A stretch of 64,000 nucleotides of DNA from Winogradskyella eximia (GTDB taxonomy: Bacteria; Bacteroidota; Bacteroidia; Flavobacteriales; Flavobacteriaceae). Shown here one piece after another: positions 56,027-64,000 of the stretch. The position numbers were made by a program, and so were the translations under genes. Below the pieces are notes generated by a model. The model was given only the letters and a program-made list of their open reading frames with translations, searched no databases and was not told the origin of the DNA. The DNA lies in contig NZ_QRDV01000001.1 in assembly GCF_003386165.1 (NCBI RefSeq), positions 614,085 to 678,084 of the forward strand, written 5' to 3'. The first letter of the stretch is position 1. Each line of letters opens with the position of its first letter.

Positions 56027-57157
56027 ATGACAGAACAAGACTTTATTCTTAAAACCTACAATTCAACAATAGAAAGTGGTTCCGTAAAATGGGCTTCACC
56101 AAGTAATATTGCTTTGGTAAAATATTGGGGAAAAAAGAAACATCAAATTCCAGAAAACCCATCTATAAGTTTTACACTTTCAGACTGTAAAACTATTACT
56201 GAAATCACGTATACTAAGAAGCAAGAGAAAGGTTTTAGTTTCGATATTTATTTTGAAGGTGAAAAAAACGAAGCTTTCAAACCAAAAATTCAAACCTTTT
56301 TTGAGCGTATTGAAATTTATATGCCTTTTTTAAAGGATTATCATTTTAAAATAGAAACATCAAATACATTTCCGCATAGTTCTGGGATTGCATCTTCTGC
56401 ATCTGGCATGAGTGCGATAGCACTTTGTTTAATGAGTATTGAACATGAACTTAAAGCTGATGTCATTTCGACAGAGCGAAGTATGAGTGACGAGAAACGT
56501 AAGTTCAGCGAAGCTAAATCTCACTTTAACCAAAAAGCATCATTCTTAGCAAGGTTAGGTTCTGGTAGCGCTTGCAGAAGTATAGAAGGCGAACTTGTAG
56601 TTTGGGGAAAAAATGAGAGTATAGCGGAAAGTTCTGATTTATATGGTGTAAAATTTGAAGGTGATGTGCATTCAAATTTTAGCAACTATCAAGACACCAT
56701 TTTATTAGTCGATAAAGGTGAAAAGCAAGTGAGCAGTACCGTTGGTCATCAATTAATGTATGGTCATCCATTTGCAAAAGAACGTTTTGACCAAGCCCAT
56801 GTTAATTTAGCAAAATTGAAAGCTATTTTAGCTTCTGGTGACTTAAACGAATTTATAAAAATTGTTGAAAGTGAAGCATTAACGTTACATGCCATGATGA
56901 TGACGAGTATGCCGTATTTCATATTAATGAAACCAAATACGCTAGAAATCATTAATAAAATTTGGGCATTTAGAGAAAAAACAGATTCTAAGGTTTGTTT
57001 TACGTTAGATGCTGGTGCAAATGTTCATGTCCTTTATCCGGAAAGTGAAAAAGAAAATGTCCTTGAATTTATTAAGGATGAATTGGTTAGCTTTTGCCAA
57101 AATGGTCATTACATTTGCGACCAAATCGGACAAGGCGCAAACCAAATACAATTTTAA
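56027..57157 (+). CDS. mvaD: Diphosphomevalonate decarboxylase
   Basis: ATP-dependent decarboxylation of mevalonate 5-diphosphate to isopentenyl diphosphate. GHMP-family protein of 376 residues with WASPSNIALVKYWGKK (residues ~22-37), SISFTLSDC, the nucleotide loop FPHSSGIASSASGMSAIALC (~114-133) and the late FTLDAGANVHVLYP. It is first in a three-gene isoprenoid run. Flavobacteriia use the mevalonate route, so this is expected. Confidence 0.92.
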   Translation: MTEQDFILKTYNSTIESGSVKWASPSNIALVKYWGKKKHQIPENPSISFTLSDCKTITEITYTKKQEKGFSFDIYFEGEKNEAFKPKIQTFFERIEIYMPFLKDYHFKIETSNTFPHSSGIASSASGMSAIALCLMSIEHELKADVISTERSMSDEKRKFSEAKSHFNQKASFLARLGSGSACRSIEGELVVWGKNESIAESSDLYGVKFEGDVHSNFSNYQDTILLVDKGEKQVSSTVGHQLMYGHPFAKERFDQAHVNLAKLKAILASGDLNEFIKIVESEALTLHAMMMTSMPYFILMKPNTLEIINKIWAFREKTDSKVCFTLDAGANVHVLYPESEKENVLEFIKDELVSFCQNGHYICDQIGQGANQIQF

Positions 57158-57191
57158 TACGTATATTTGTTAAAGTAATTGCACACTATAT

Positions 57192-58121
57192 ATGAAGGGA
57201 CCATTATTTTACTCTAAGATTTTATTGTTCGGCGAATATGGAATTATAAAAGATTCTAAAGGCTTATCTATTCCTTATAATTTTTATAATGGTGCTTTAA
57301 AAGTAGATAAAAATCCTAATCAAGATGCTATAAAATCTAACGAAAGTTTAGTGCGTTATGTAGCTTATTTGAGAAATCTTGATAAAGAATTAGTAGCTTT
57401 TGATATTGATACATTGCAAAATGATGTTGACAAAGGCATGTACTTTGATTCTTCAATTCCTCAAGGTTATGGTGTAGGAAGTAGTGGAGCTTTAGTTGCT
57501 GCTATTTACGATAAATATGCTTCTGATAAGATTACGGTTTTAGAAAATCTTACACGCGAAAAGCTTTTAAAATTAAAAACGATATTCTCTGAAATGGAAT
57601 CTTTTTTCCACGGAAAATCGTCTGGTTTAGACCCATTAAATAGTTATTTAAGCCTTCCTATTTTAATTAACTCTAAAGATAATATTGAGGCTACAGGTAT
57701 TCCGTCTCAACAAACAGATGGAAAAGGTGCTGTGTTTTTATTAGATAGTGGTATTGTTGGCGAAACTGCACCAATGGTGAGTATTTTTATGGAAAACATG
57801 AAGAATGAAGGTTTCCGTAGCATGCTAAAAGACCAATTTATAAAACATACAGATGCTTGTGTAGATGATTTTTTAAAAGGCGATATAAAGTCCTTATTTA
57901 AAAACACAAAGCAATTATCTAAGGTGGTGCTAAATAACTTTAAACCAATGATTCCTTCTCAGTTTCATGAGCTTTGGAAAAATGGACTTGAAACTAATGA
58001 TTATTATTTAAAACTTTGTGGTTCTGGAGGAGGAGGCTATATCCTAGGCTTTACTGAAAATATAGATAAAGCAAAGGAAGCTTTAAAAGGTCAGAAGTTA
58101 GAGGTTGTATATAATTTCTAA
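57192..58121 (+). CDS. GHMP kinase, probable mevalonate kinase
   Basis: Sugar- or isoprenoid-type kinase of 309 residues. Motifs: YSKILLFGEYGIIKDSKGLS (N-terminal substrate region), the ATP loop IPQGYGVGSSGALVAAIYD (~94-112), ESFFHGKSSGLDPLNSYLS with the catalytic Asp region, and the C-terminal LCGSGGGGYILGF. The 34-base distance from mvaD supports mevalonate kinase over phosphomevalonate kinase, but sequence alone does not decide. Confidence 0.85.
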   Translation: MKGPLFYSKILLFGEYGIIKDSKGLSIPYNFYNGALKVDKNPNQDAIKSNESLVRYVAYLRNLDKELVAFDIDTLQNDVDKGMYFDSSIPQGYGVGSSGALVAAIYDKYASDKITVLENLTREKLLKLKTIFSEMESFFHGKSSGLDPLNSYLSLPILINSKDNIEATGIPSQQTDGKGAVFLLDSGIVGETAPMVSIFMENMKNEGFRSMLKDQFIKHTDACVDDFLKGDIKSLFKNTKQLSKVVLNNFKPMIPSQFHELWKNGLETNDYYLKLCGSGGGGYILGFTENIDKAKEALKGQKLEVVYNF

Positions 58122-58181
58122 ATCAATTTAGTTATACTGAACGTTTTTTAAGTGTTCTTTCAAGATTTACCTAATTAACTC

Positions 58182-59084
58182 ATGTTATCTAGACGGCAGA
58201 AACACATTCTTCTTAAATTTTTCAGCCTATTTTCTGTTGTGAGAGGTTACAATATTCTTGTGATTGTAATTGCTCAATATTTAGCTTCGGTTTATATTTT
58301 TGCACATCACAGACCTTTAAAATCCGTTTTATTAGATGTTAATTTGTTAATGCTTGTACTAGCATCTTCAGCGACTATTGCATCGGGTTATATTATTAAT
58401 AATTTTTACGATTCAGAAAAAGACTTAATCAATAAGCCAAGAAAAACGATGTTAGATCGTTTGGTGAGTCAAAACACAAAACTATCCTTTTATTTTGTAC
58501 TTAATTTTGTAGCAGTTGTTTTTGCAAGTTATGTCTCATTTAAAGCGGTTAGCTTTTTTGCCGTTTATATTTTTGCGATTTGGTTTTATTCACATCGATT
58601 AAAAAAACTACCCATTATTGGAAATATGGTTTCTGCCATATTAACCGTAACCCCATTTTTTGTCATCTTTATTTATTACCAAAATTTCGAAAAAGTGGTT
58701 TTTGCACATGGTATATTTTTGTTTTTATTAATCTCTATGCGAGAACTCACCAAGGATTTAGAAAATATAAAAGGGGATTTGGCTCTAAATTATAGGACTG
58801 TTCCTGTGGTTTATGGTGAAAAAACATCTAAACGTATGCTTACTGTTGTGGCAGTTTTAACTATGATTTCGGCTGTCTTATTGATTTCATTTTTTAAAAT
58901 TGGGCATATGTATTATTACTTTTATCTCAGTATAGTCTTATTGCTGGTTTATCTTATTATTTTACTAAAATCGAGTAATAAAACCCATTACCTTACGCTT
59001 CATAATATCTTAAAGTTTATAATTGTAGCAGGTGTGTTTTCTATCTTATTAATAGATGTTTCAGTTGTTTTAAACCGAATATAA
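58182..59084 (+). CDS. UbiA-family prenyltransferase (possible geranylgeranylglycerol-phosphate type)
   Basis: Integral membrane prenyltransferase of 300 residues with eight or nine predicted helices. The first Asp-rich motif is NNFYDSEKDLINKPRK (residues ~70-85), the second is RELTKDLENIKGDL (~188-201). It follows the mevalonate genes and would use the isoprenyl diphosphate they supply. Bacteroidota homologues are often named geranylgeranylglycerol-phosphate geranylgeranyltransferase; a menaquinone or other lipid acceptor cannot be excluded. Confidence 0.85.
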   Translation: MLSRRQKHILLKFFSLFSVVRGYNILVIVIAQYLASVYIFAHHRPLKSVLLDVNLLMLVLASSATIASGYIINNFYDSEKDLINKPRKTMLDRLVSQNTKLSFYFVLNFVAVVFASYVSFKAVSFFAVYIFAIWFYSHRLKKLPIIGNMVSAILTVTPFFVIFIYYQNFEKVVFAHGIFLFLLISMRELTKDLENIKGDLALNYRTVPVVYGEKTSKRMLTVVAVLTMISAVLLISFFKIGHMYYYFYLSIVLLLVYLIILLKSSNKTHYLTLHNILKFIIVAGVFSILLIDVSVVLNRI

Positions 59085-59169
59085 ATAAGGCTAAGGTTAT
59101 TTTAACTGTATTGTAAGTGTCTACAACAAACAACTTTAATATTTAAGTTGAAGATGTGAACTATTGTTA

Positions 59170-59177
59170 TACCTTTG
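59170..59177 (+). promoter_or_regulatory. -7 promoter box fixing the start of the pseudouridine synthase-like gene
   Basis: TACCTTTG is a perfect TAnnTTTG and GTTG stands 19 bases upstream. An upstream in-frame GTG (59156) would lie before this box, so translation must begin at the ATG at 59192. Confidence 0.65.
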
Positions 59178-59191
59178 CGAAAAATTACAAT

Positions 59192-60034
59192 ATGAGCAGA
59201 AATCAAGACAGCAAAGGAAAAGGAAAGATTACAGGAAGAGGAAATGCAAATAGCAAGACTAAAAGTTATGCTAGAGGAAACGCTCCTATAAAGAAGAAAA
59301 GTCAAGCTGTAAAAAAATCATCTAATCCAGATGAGATGCGTTTAAATAAATACATAGGTAATTCTGGTATTTGTTCGCGTCGTGAAGCCGATGAGAATAT
59401 TGCTATAGGTTTAGTAACCGTTAATGGCAAGGTGGTAACCGAAATGGGCTATAAGGTAAAGCGCACTGATGAAGTGAGGTTTGATGGGCAACGTATTATG
59501 CCAGAGCCAAGCGTTTATGTCTTACTAAATAAGCCAAAAGGTTTTGCTACAACTACAGCAGAAAGCAAGGGTAAAACGGTTATGGATTTAGTAGCTAATG
59601 CAACTAGTGCTAATATAAAACCCATAGGTCGTCTTGGTAGAAACTCAGTAGGTTTATTGTTGTTTACAAATGACGACAAAGTGGTACAAAAATTCACCAA
59701 TTCAAAAAATGGTGTAGCACGTTTGTTTCAAGTTGAATTGGATAAGAATTTAAAATTTGAAGATCTTAAAAAGATACAAGAAGGTTTTAAAGTCGATGGT
59801 AAATTAATTGCTGTTGAGGAGATTAGTTATATTAAAGACGAATCTAAAAACCAAGTTGGAATTAAGATTAAAAACACAGGAAATACTATTTTACATACCA
59901 TCTTTGATAACCTTAACTATGATATTGTAAGAATTGATTGCGTAGCTATTGGTCATTTAACTAAGAAGGATATACCTCGTGGTCACTGGAAACACTTAAC
60001 TGAGCAAGAAATAAATACTTTAAAGATGCTTTAA
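59192..60034 (+). CDS. RsuA/RluB-family pseudouridine synthase homologue lacking the catalytic Asp
   Basis: By fold an rRNA pseudouridine synthase of 280 residues: a basic, low-complexity N-terminal tail (1-45), an S4 RNA-binding domain (MRLNKYIGNSGICSRREADE, ~49-68) and the synthase domain. The active-site motif, GRLD in active family members, reads IGRLGRNSVGLLLFTND, so the catalytic Asp is replaced by Gly149. The C-terminal segment where active enzymes have a GKNRIVRRM-like motif reads KNTGNTILHTIFDNLNYD (~228-245), without the Arg residues. The S4 domain and overall length are intact and the frame is open, so it is probably a conserved, non-catalytic RNA-binding protein rather than a decaying gene. 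Confidence 0.85.
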   Translation: MSRNQDSKGKGKITGRGNANSKTKSYARGNAPIKKKSQAVKKSSNPDEMRLNKYIGNSGICSRREADENIAIGLVTVNGKVVTEMGYKVKRTDEVRFDGQRIMPEPSVYVLLNKPKGFATTTAESKGKTVMDLVANATSANIKPIGRLGRNSVGLLLFTNDDKVVQKFTNSKNGVARLFQVELDKNLKFEDLKKIQEGFKVDGKLIAVEEISYIKDESKNQVGIKIKNTGNTILHTIFDNLNYDIVRIDCVAIGHLTKKDIPRGHWKHLTEQEINTLKML

Positions 60035-60163
60035 TAGCAAAATTGAGAAGCTAATTCGATTACATATATCTTACCGTTCATCGAATAAATGATTCATTTT
60101 GACGACTAGGTGTTAATTTTTTTCTATATTGCAGCCCCAAATAGAATTGAAAATTACCTACTT

Positions 60164-60544
60164 ATGAAAAATGTAAGACTACTCTTAGTACTTTTGCTTA
60201 TAGTAAATTGTACAACAGATTTAACTGATGATAATAGTATCTCAGAAATTCCCACACCAGAAACACAAAGTTGTGTGGATGATTTACCCCAAATTAGGAT
60301 AACTAATAATGGAGTGCACAGTTTCGATTTTCTAATCTACGATCTAGACGATGATTACAATACACTGTATGACCAGAGTATTTCTGTTACTTTAGATAGT
60401 GATTGGATTGAAATAACGAGCAGTAATATTGTAATTGTAGCGTCTAATGAGTACGATTACGGACAGAAAATTGAATTAAACCTACAGAATTGCGATGCTA
60501 TTGAAGTTGTAATTGATGCTAACGACGATTTAACTTCATTGTAG
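60164..60544 (+). CDS. Small lipoprotein of unknown function
   Basis: 126-residue lipoprotein with signal MKNVRLLLVLLLIVNC (Cys16) followed by TTDLTDDN. The ATG at 60164 is used; an in-frame GTG at 60110 lies before a promoter-like TATATTGC (60125-60132) and is rejected. The mature part is acidic and beta-rich (FDFLIYDLDDDYNTLYDQ, IEITSSNIVIVASNEYD). I do not recognise the family. Confidence 0.7.
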   Translation: MKNVRLLLVLLLIVNCTTDLTDDNSISEIPTPETQSCVDDLPQIRITNNGVHSFDFLIYDLDDDYNTLYDQSISVTLDSDWIEITSSNIVIVASNEYDYGQKIELNLQNCDAIEVVIDANDDLTSL

Positions 60545-60618
60545 TAAATCGGTTTAAGCAATAGTTAGCTTTTTACTACTATAATAAAAGTTAATTCGTG
60601 GAAGTTAAAAAGAATAAT

Positions 60619-60652
60619 AAAACCTCAGATCGATAATTTGATCTGAGGCTTT
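60619..60652. terminator. Bidirectional terminator between convergent genes
   Basis: CCTCAGATC (60623-60631) pairs with GATCTGAGG (60640-60648) around an eight-base loop, flanked by A-rich sequence on the left and T-rich sequence on the right. It separates the small lipoprotein gene from the minus-strand exported-protein operon. Confidence 0.85.
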
Positions 60653-60693
60653 ATAACTAACACAGTTTATGAAAGACTGTTTTTAATTGATGT

Positions 60694-61590
60694 TTATCCT
60701 CTCATTTTAATCATTTTTTGAATCATGTCGTAAGTTTCGCGTAACTCAGTTTCACTCATTTCTCCCATTTCCTCATCATTTAGTGTCGCCTGTTTTTTCC
60801 ATTCTTCAAAAGACATATTTTTAATTTTGTTTAAATCTTTATCTATGTCTTCAAGGTTGGCATCGAAATCAGAATCAATTTCTACATCACCAAATAAATT
60901 TTCTTGTTCTACAATAGTGTAATCTGGAAGTTTAAAATGGCTTTTGTCTACTTCAACATTTAATTCAATATTTGTAGCTTCTTTTGTTGTTTTAATTCCC
61001 ATTAAAGTACCAGCCGATTTTAAAGTAACACCTTTATATATCCATTGTTTAATTCCCATTATTTCCCATATCTCACAGTCGAAATCTTTATAGGTTTCAT
61101 TACTTAATTTTTTTCCTCCAAGGGCTTTTAGCATTTCTTCTCCTGCTTCTCCTACATCTGCGTTAGGTTGAAATTTTCTGGTTAATTGCATGGTAGGATC
61201 TTGTGTTTTATAGATTTTTTTCTGCTTAAAATCTACACTATAACTATCTCCATTGTCAAGTTTTTTTATGGTGTGTGTTTTCGTTGTATTTGTTGATGTA
61301 TTACCAAATACATTCGTTTCCGTAGTTTGAGTAGATTGTTCTTCAACTAATTCTAACGCACCAAAATCTTTAAAATAAATATGTTCCGTACCACTGCCTG
61401 TAATTTTACTTCCCATTACGTCTCCTGTAATAGTTATTTCATATTCTATGATACCAGATTTTACTTTGTAGCGTTTTAGTTTGTTGTCTTGCTGTTCTGT
61501 ATTTTCTGAAGCATCTGTAAGCGTATTGCTTTTAGTGTCATTGCAACCTAAAATAAGGAAGGCAAGAATAAATAGACTAAACTTTTTCAT
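60694..61590 (-). CDS. Exported lipoprotein of unknown function
   Basis: 298-residue lipoprotein (FLILGC, Cys16, then NDTKSN). The mature protein is beta-rich with a Thr-rich segment and a central part (FDCEIWEIMGIKQWIYKGVTLKS, in pieces around residues 170-195) typical of periplasmic DUF4412/DUF3108-like proteins, and an acidic, helical C-terminus (DIDKDLNKIKNMSFEEWKKQ). It is the last gene of the right-edge operon, 17 bases after the next. No enzymatic motif was seen. Confidence 0.8.
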   Translation of the reverse strand: MKKFSLFILAFLILGCNDTKSNTLTDASENTEQQDNKLKRYKVKSGIIEYEITITGDVMGSKITGSGTEHIYFKDFGALELVEEQSTQTTETNVFGNTSTNTTKTHTIKKLDNGDSYSVDFKQKKIYKTQDPTMQLTRKFQPNADVGEAGEEMLKALGGKKLSNETYKDFDCEIWEIMGIKQWIYKGVTLKSAGTLMGIKTTKEATNIELNVEVDKSHFKLPDYTIVEQENLFGDVEIDSDFDANLEDIDKDLNKIKNMSFEEWKKQATLNDEEMGEMSETELRETYDMIQKMIKMRG

Positions 61591-61607
61591 TTGTTTAAGT
61601 TTAAAGA

Positions 61608-62129
61608 TTATAATGGATTAGCCGTTACTTCTAATTCTGCGGTAACCTCAATATTGAAATTCATACCAATTTCATTTGAAACAGTATTTCCAGTAATACC
61701 AACCGTTGCACTTTTGTTGCTTTTAAGCAAATCTGCCATAGCGTTTAGTTTACTAACATCTGTGACTTCGAAAATGGTGCCTGCATCATAAGCGTCTTTT
61801 ACAGTAAATGATGCTACGTCTTTTAAAGTGATGTTGTCTGCATAAAAATCAACATCAACAGTCCCTTCTTCGTTTCCTGTAAAACTGATAATTCTGTAAG
61901 TTAGTTTTGTGATTTTAACACCTTTAATGTTATCTAAATAATCGTGTGTGTCATTGTTGTCTATGCTTAAAACAACATATTCATTTACTGTTTCTTGACC
62001 TTGATCAACGTTTGCAACTATGGTTGCTTTTACAGTAGTATCGAAATCTACATCTAGGAGGTCATCATCACAAGATGTAAATACGAAACAAATAAGTAAT
62101 GCCGATAAAATTTTTGCTGTAGTTTTCAT
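61608..62129 (-). CDS. Small lipoprotein of unknown function
   Basis: 173-residue lipoprotein (MKTTAKILSALLICFVFTSC, Cys20) followed by DDDLLDVDFD, a dense acidic run typical of surface-exported lipoproteins. The rest is a single beta-sandwich-like domain with alternating hydrophobic residues (VKITKLTYRIISF, ITLKDVASFTV, GMNFNIEVTAELEVT). Family not recognised. It lies between two other exported-protein genes on the same strand. Confidence 0.8.
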   Translation of the reverse strand: MKTTAKILSALLICFVFTSCDDDLLDVDFDTTVKATIVANVDQGQETVNEYVVLSIDNNDTHDYLDNIKGVKITKLTYRIISFTGNEEGTVDVDFYADNITLKDVASFTVKDAYDAGTIFEVTDVSKLNAMADLLKSNKSATVGITGNTVSNEIGMNFNIEVTAELEVTANPL

Positions 62130-62177
62130 AATATTTTTATTTAATTGATAATTTCTGTTTTTCTAAATTCAGGTGCT

Positions 62178-63620
62178 TTATTTTATTTCAACTTCAACGG
62201 TTATTGTACTTAAAGCATCTTCTGCATTCATAGTTTCATTTTTTAGTAAAAAGTATTCAAAAACGTGATGGTTGCCTTCTAACGACATACCTGTTATGTC
62301 ATATTTATAAGGAGAATGAAGATTATTACCAGCATAGGTTCCTGAGTCACTACCATCTCTTCGTGTTAGAATCCAACAACCTGAGGCGTTTACCACAGCT
62401 TCATCAAAACTAACTTCTATGTTTAGACCTTCACCTTTTTGTAGAGTAACTTTATTTGTAGTGGGTTGTGCAAGTTTAAATTTATAATCTACTTTAAAAC
62501 TTGGATCTTTCATTTTTAATCGGATGATGCTTTCTTCAGAAATAGTAGTATATTCTATATGGTTAACCTTGTTCTTGCTATCTATTAAAACAATAAATCC
62601 CTTTAAATCGTCAAATCTTTTTTCTCTAACAAAAAACCACATATTGTCTTTTTTATAAAAGGTTTTTAGTTCTATATCAAATTTACTTACAGGTGAAAGA
62701 TCATCTAATACGTATTGGAAAAGTCTGGCATCATCTTCCGTTTTTAGTGTGTATTTTTTTTGAAGACTATTTAAAAATATAGGCATTTCTAAAAGACCAT
62801 CAATCGAAGTTTTTATATACTCACCATTGTTAGAAATCAACATAAATGGTATATTATTCGTAAAACTGTTACCTTCTTCTCCTTCTGTTACTTTTAAGTT
62901 GCATTTGTTGATTGAAAGCGTAGATATTGTGTTTAGCGAATAAAAATTTAAAGGTGTAATTTCAAATTCATAATTAACGTTATCTAACAAATACTGATGC
63001 ATAAAGGCACTATCTTTTTTTGAAATCAGAGCTCCGGAACCTGTAAAGTCTATTGTTTCTCCAGATTGTAAAAGTGTTTCAGGCAACGTCTTTTTTAAGT
63101 CGTTTTCATAAACTATTGTAGAGATTTGTCCATTGTTAGCTGTTGTAACAACATAGGCCATAGTCTCCCCAAATCTTGTTTCTCTATTAAAATACCAGGT
63201 ATTATCTTCTATAAAAAAACCTAAGCCACGTTCATTGTCTAATAATTTTAATAAGGATTGAAAAGCAACACCATCATCTTCAGTTTTTAATTTAAATTTT
63301 TTAGCATTTAAACTTTTAATAAATGCGCTCGAGGCTAGCAAATCGTTTCTGTCTTTAAAAGCGATTAGTTTATTTGCAGTTTTAATAAAATACCGTAATT
63401 GTAATATGTTATGTCCATCTTGATAACTTGTACTAAACAGTAATTCACTTTGATAGATGTCTGATGCGGTTACGTTTTGCAAAGCGTTACTAATTAGTAA
63501 CGTATTCTTGTTTTGTAGAGTGCTATCTAAATAGTCTTTAATTTTTGTTTGTTCCGTTTGGTTTTGAGAAAAGACAGAAGCACTTATTACTAATGCTATG
63601 GATATAAATAAAGCTTTCAT
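62178..63620 (-). CDS. Exported protein with an internal domain duplication
   Basis: 480-residue secreted protein, signal peptide MKALFISIALVISASVFSQ. Two similar ~78-residue units occur at ~99-175 and ~281-358. Each has F-xSL near the start, KxxLKTEDD (111-116 and 292-297), FQ, a hydrophobic stretch, then WYFNRETRF or WFFVREKRF and a closing I-YE/I-EYT strand. A C-terminal beta domain (~375-480, GCWILTRRDGSDSGTYAG) follows. I do not recognise the family and see no catalytic motif. It starts seven bases after the gene upstream. Confidence 0.8.
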   Translation of the reverse strand: MKALFISIALVISASVFSQNQTEQTKIKDYLDSTLQNKNTLLISNALQNVTASDIYQSELLFSTSYQDGHNILQLRYFIKTANKLIAFKDRNDLLASSAFIKSLNAKKFKLKTEDDGVAFQSLLKLLDNERGLGFFIEDNTWYFNRETRFGETMAYVVTTANNGQISTIVYENDLKKTLPETLLQSGETIDFTGSGALISKKDSAFMHQYLLDNVNYEFEITPLNFYSLNTISTLSINKCNLKVTEGEEGNSFTNNIPFMLISNNGEYIKTSIDGLLEMPIFLNSLQKKYTLKTEDDARLFQYVLDDLSPVSKFDIELKTFYKKDNMWFFVREKRFDDLKGFIVLIDSKNKVNHIEYTTISEESIIRLKMKDPSFKVDYKFKLAQPTTNKVTLQKGEGLNIEVSFDEAVVNASGCWILTRRDGSDSGTYAGNNLHSPYKYDITGMSLEGNHHVFEYFLLKNETMNAEDALSTITVEVEIK

Positions 63621-63627
63621 TTTGATA

Positions 63628-64000
63628 CTATTTTTTAATTTCTTCTAATTCAATTATTGAATATTCTACCTTATCGAAAAGACCAATATCTTCACGGATT
63701 ATTTTAGCATAGATGCCTGGTTTGTCTATTATCATCCAGTATTTAACTTTAGCATCACCATCGAATCCTTCAAAAATTTTGCATTTAAATTCGCCTGCTG
63801 GTACTTTTATGGTTTCGGTTGTGACTAGTTTAAAAGGGCCTAATTCTTCTTGAGGAAAAAAGTCGTTATATTGATTGTATAAATCTCCTTTAACACACTC
63901 TGAAAATTGCATGGTGTCTTTTTTAGTGATACTTAAATTGGCTAAACTGATTCTTCTTTCTTCCGAATTCACATCGATTTTAGATAGCAAAGTGTTGTAG
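63628..64000 (-). CDS. DUF3108-like exported protein, C-terminal part (truncated by window edge)
   Basis: The frame stays open to the right edge (the last codons read L-S-K after Y-N-T), so the N-terminus is outside the window; the TTG at 63990 is not a real start. The visible part contains ETIKVPAGEFKCKIFEGFDG and YWMIIDKPGIYAKI, the strand pattern of DUF3108/DUF4412-like periplasmic proteins. It is the upstream member of the four-gene exported-protein operon. Confidence 0.7.
   Translation of the reverse strand, partial: YNTLLSKIDVNSEERRISLANLSITKKDTMQFSECVKGDLYNQYNDFFPQEELGPFKLVTTETIKVPAGEFKCKIFEGFDGDAKVKYWMIIDKPGIYAKIIREDIGLFDKVEYSIIELEEIKK

Overview
The window is about 64 kb of AT-rich DNA from a marine-type member of the Flavobacteriaceae (Bacteroidota). 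The evidence is paired SusC/SusD genes, type IX secretion sorting tails, promoters of the form TTTG-N19-TAnnTTTG, lipoproteins with acidic residues after the lipobox Cys, and mevalonate-pathway genes. No rRNA gene, intact tRNA gene, CRISPR array, transposase or integrase was seen.

Region A (1-20.4 kb) is a pectin utilisation locus. It has a truncated exported protein at the left edge, two PL1 pectate lyases, SusC, SusD, a DUF4957/DUF5123-type surface lipoprotein and a LacI-family regulator. A nine-gene minus-strand operon (kduI-kduD-uxaC-dctP-dctQ-dctM-uxaB-uxaA order of transcription, with the regulator convergent) converts both saturated and 4,5-unsaturated galacturonate units to 2-keto-3-deoxygluconate. 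Four copies of a palindrome centred on AATCGATT precede the transcription units; in three of them it abuts or overlaps the -7 promoter box, which ties the locus into one regulon. No KDG kinase, KDPG aldolase, GH28 or GH105 gene lies in the window.

A 3' half of a tRNA-Leu(TAG) gene with its terminator (20.8 kb) lies at the boundary. It is followed by a small operon of an FHS-type sugar permease and a Gfo/Idh oxidoreductase.

Region B (23.4-49.6 kb) is an alpha-glucan (starch/maltodextrin) locus. On the minus strand: SusC, a SusD that carries an embedded SusE/F-like domain, a SusE-like lipoprotein and a T9SS-secreted GH13 amylase. On the plus strand: a LacI regulator, an SLC45-like disaccharide permease, beta-phosphoglucomutase, GH65 phosphorylase, three GH13 lipoproteins, an esterase, a GH31 enzyme and a GH97 enzyme. 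Polymer would be cut at the surface, oligosaccharides trimmed in the periplasm, and maltose imported and phosphorolysed in the cytoplasm.

Region C (49.6-64 kb) is more housekeeping: a small secreted protein, a DUF2254 membrane protein, a BaiN/HI0933 flavoprotein, a TPR hybrid histidine kinase, a DUF1697 protein, an isoprenoid cluster (mevalonate diphosphate decarboxylase, GHMP kinase, UbiA-type prenyltransferase) and an RluB/RsuA-type pseudouridine synthase homologue that has lost its catalytic Asp. The right edge holds a four-gene operon of uncharacterised exported proteins, one with an internal domain duplication.

The observations most worth following are the degenerate pseudouridine synthase, the SusD with an inserted starch-binding-like domain, the operator/promoter geometry of the pectin regulon, the tRNA-Leu remnant at the locus boundary, and a 17-nt motif displayed in two unrelated hairpin loops on either side of the starch regulator.
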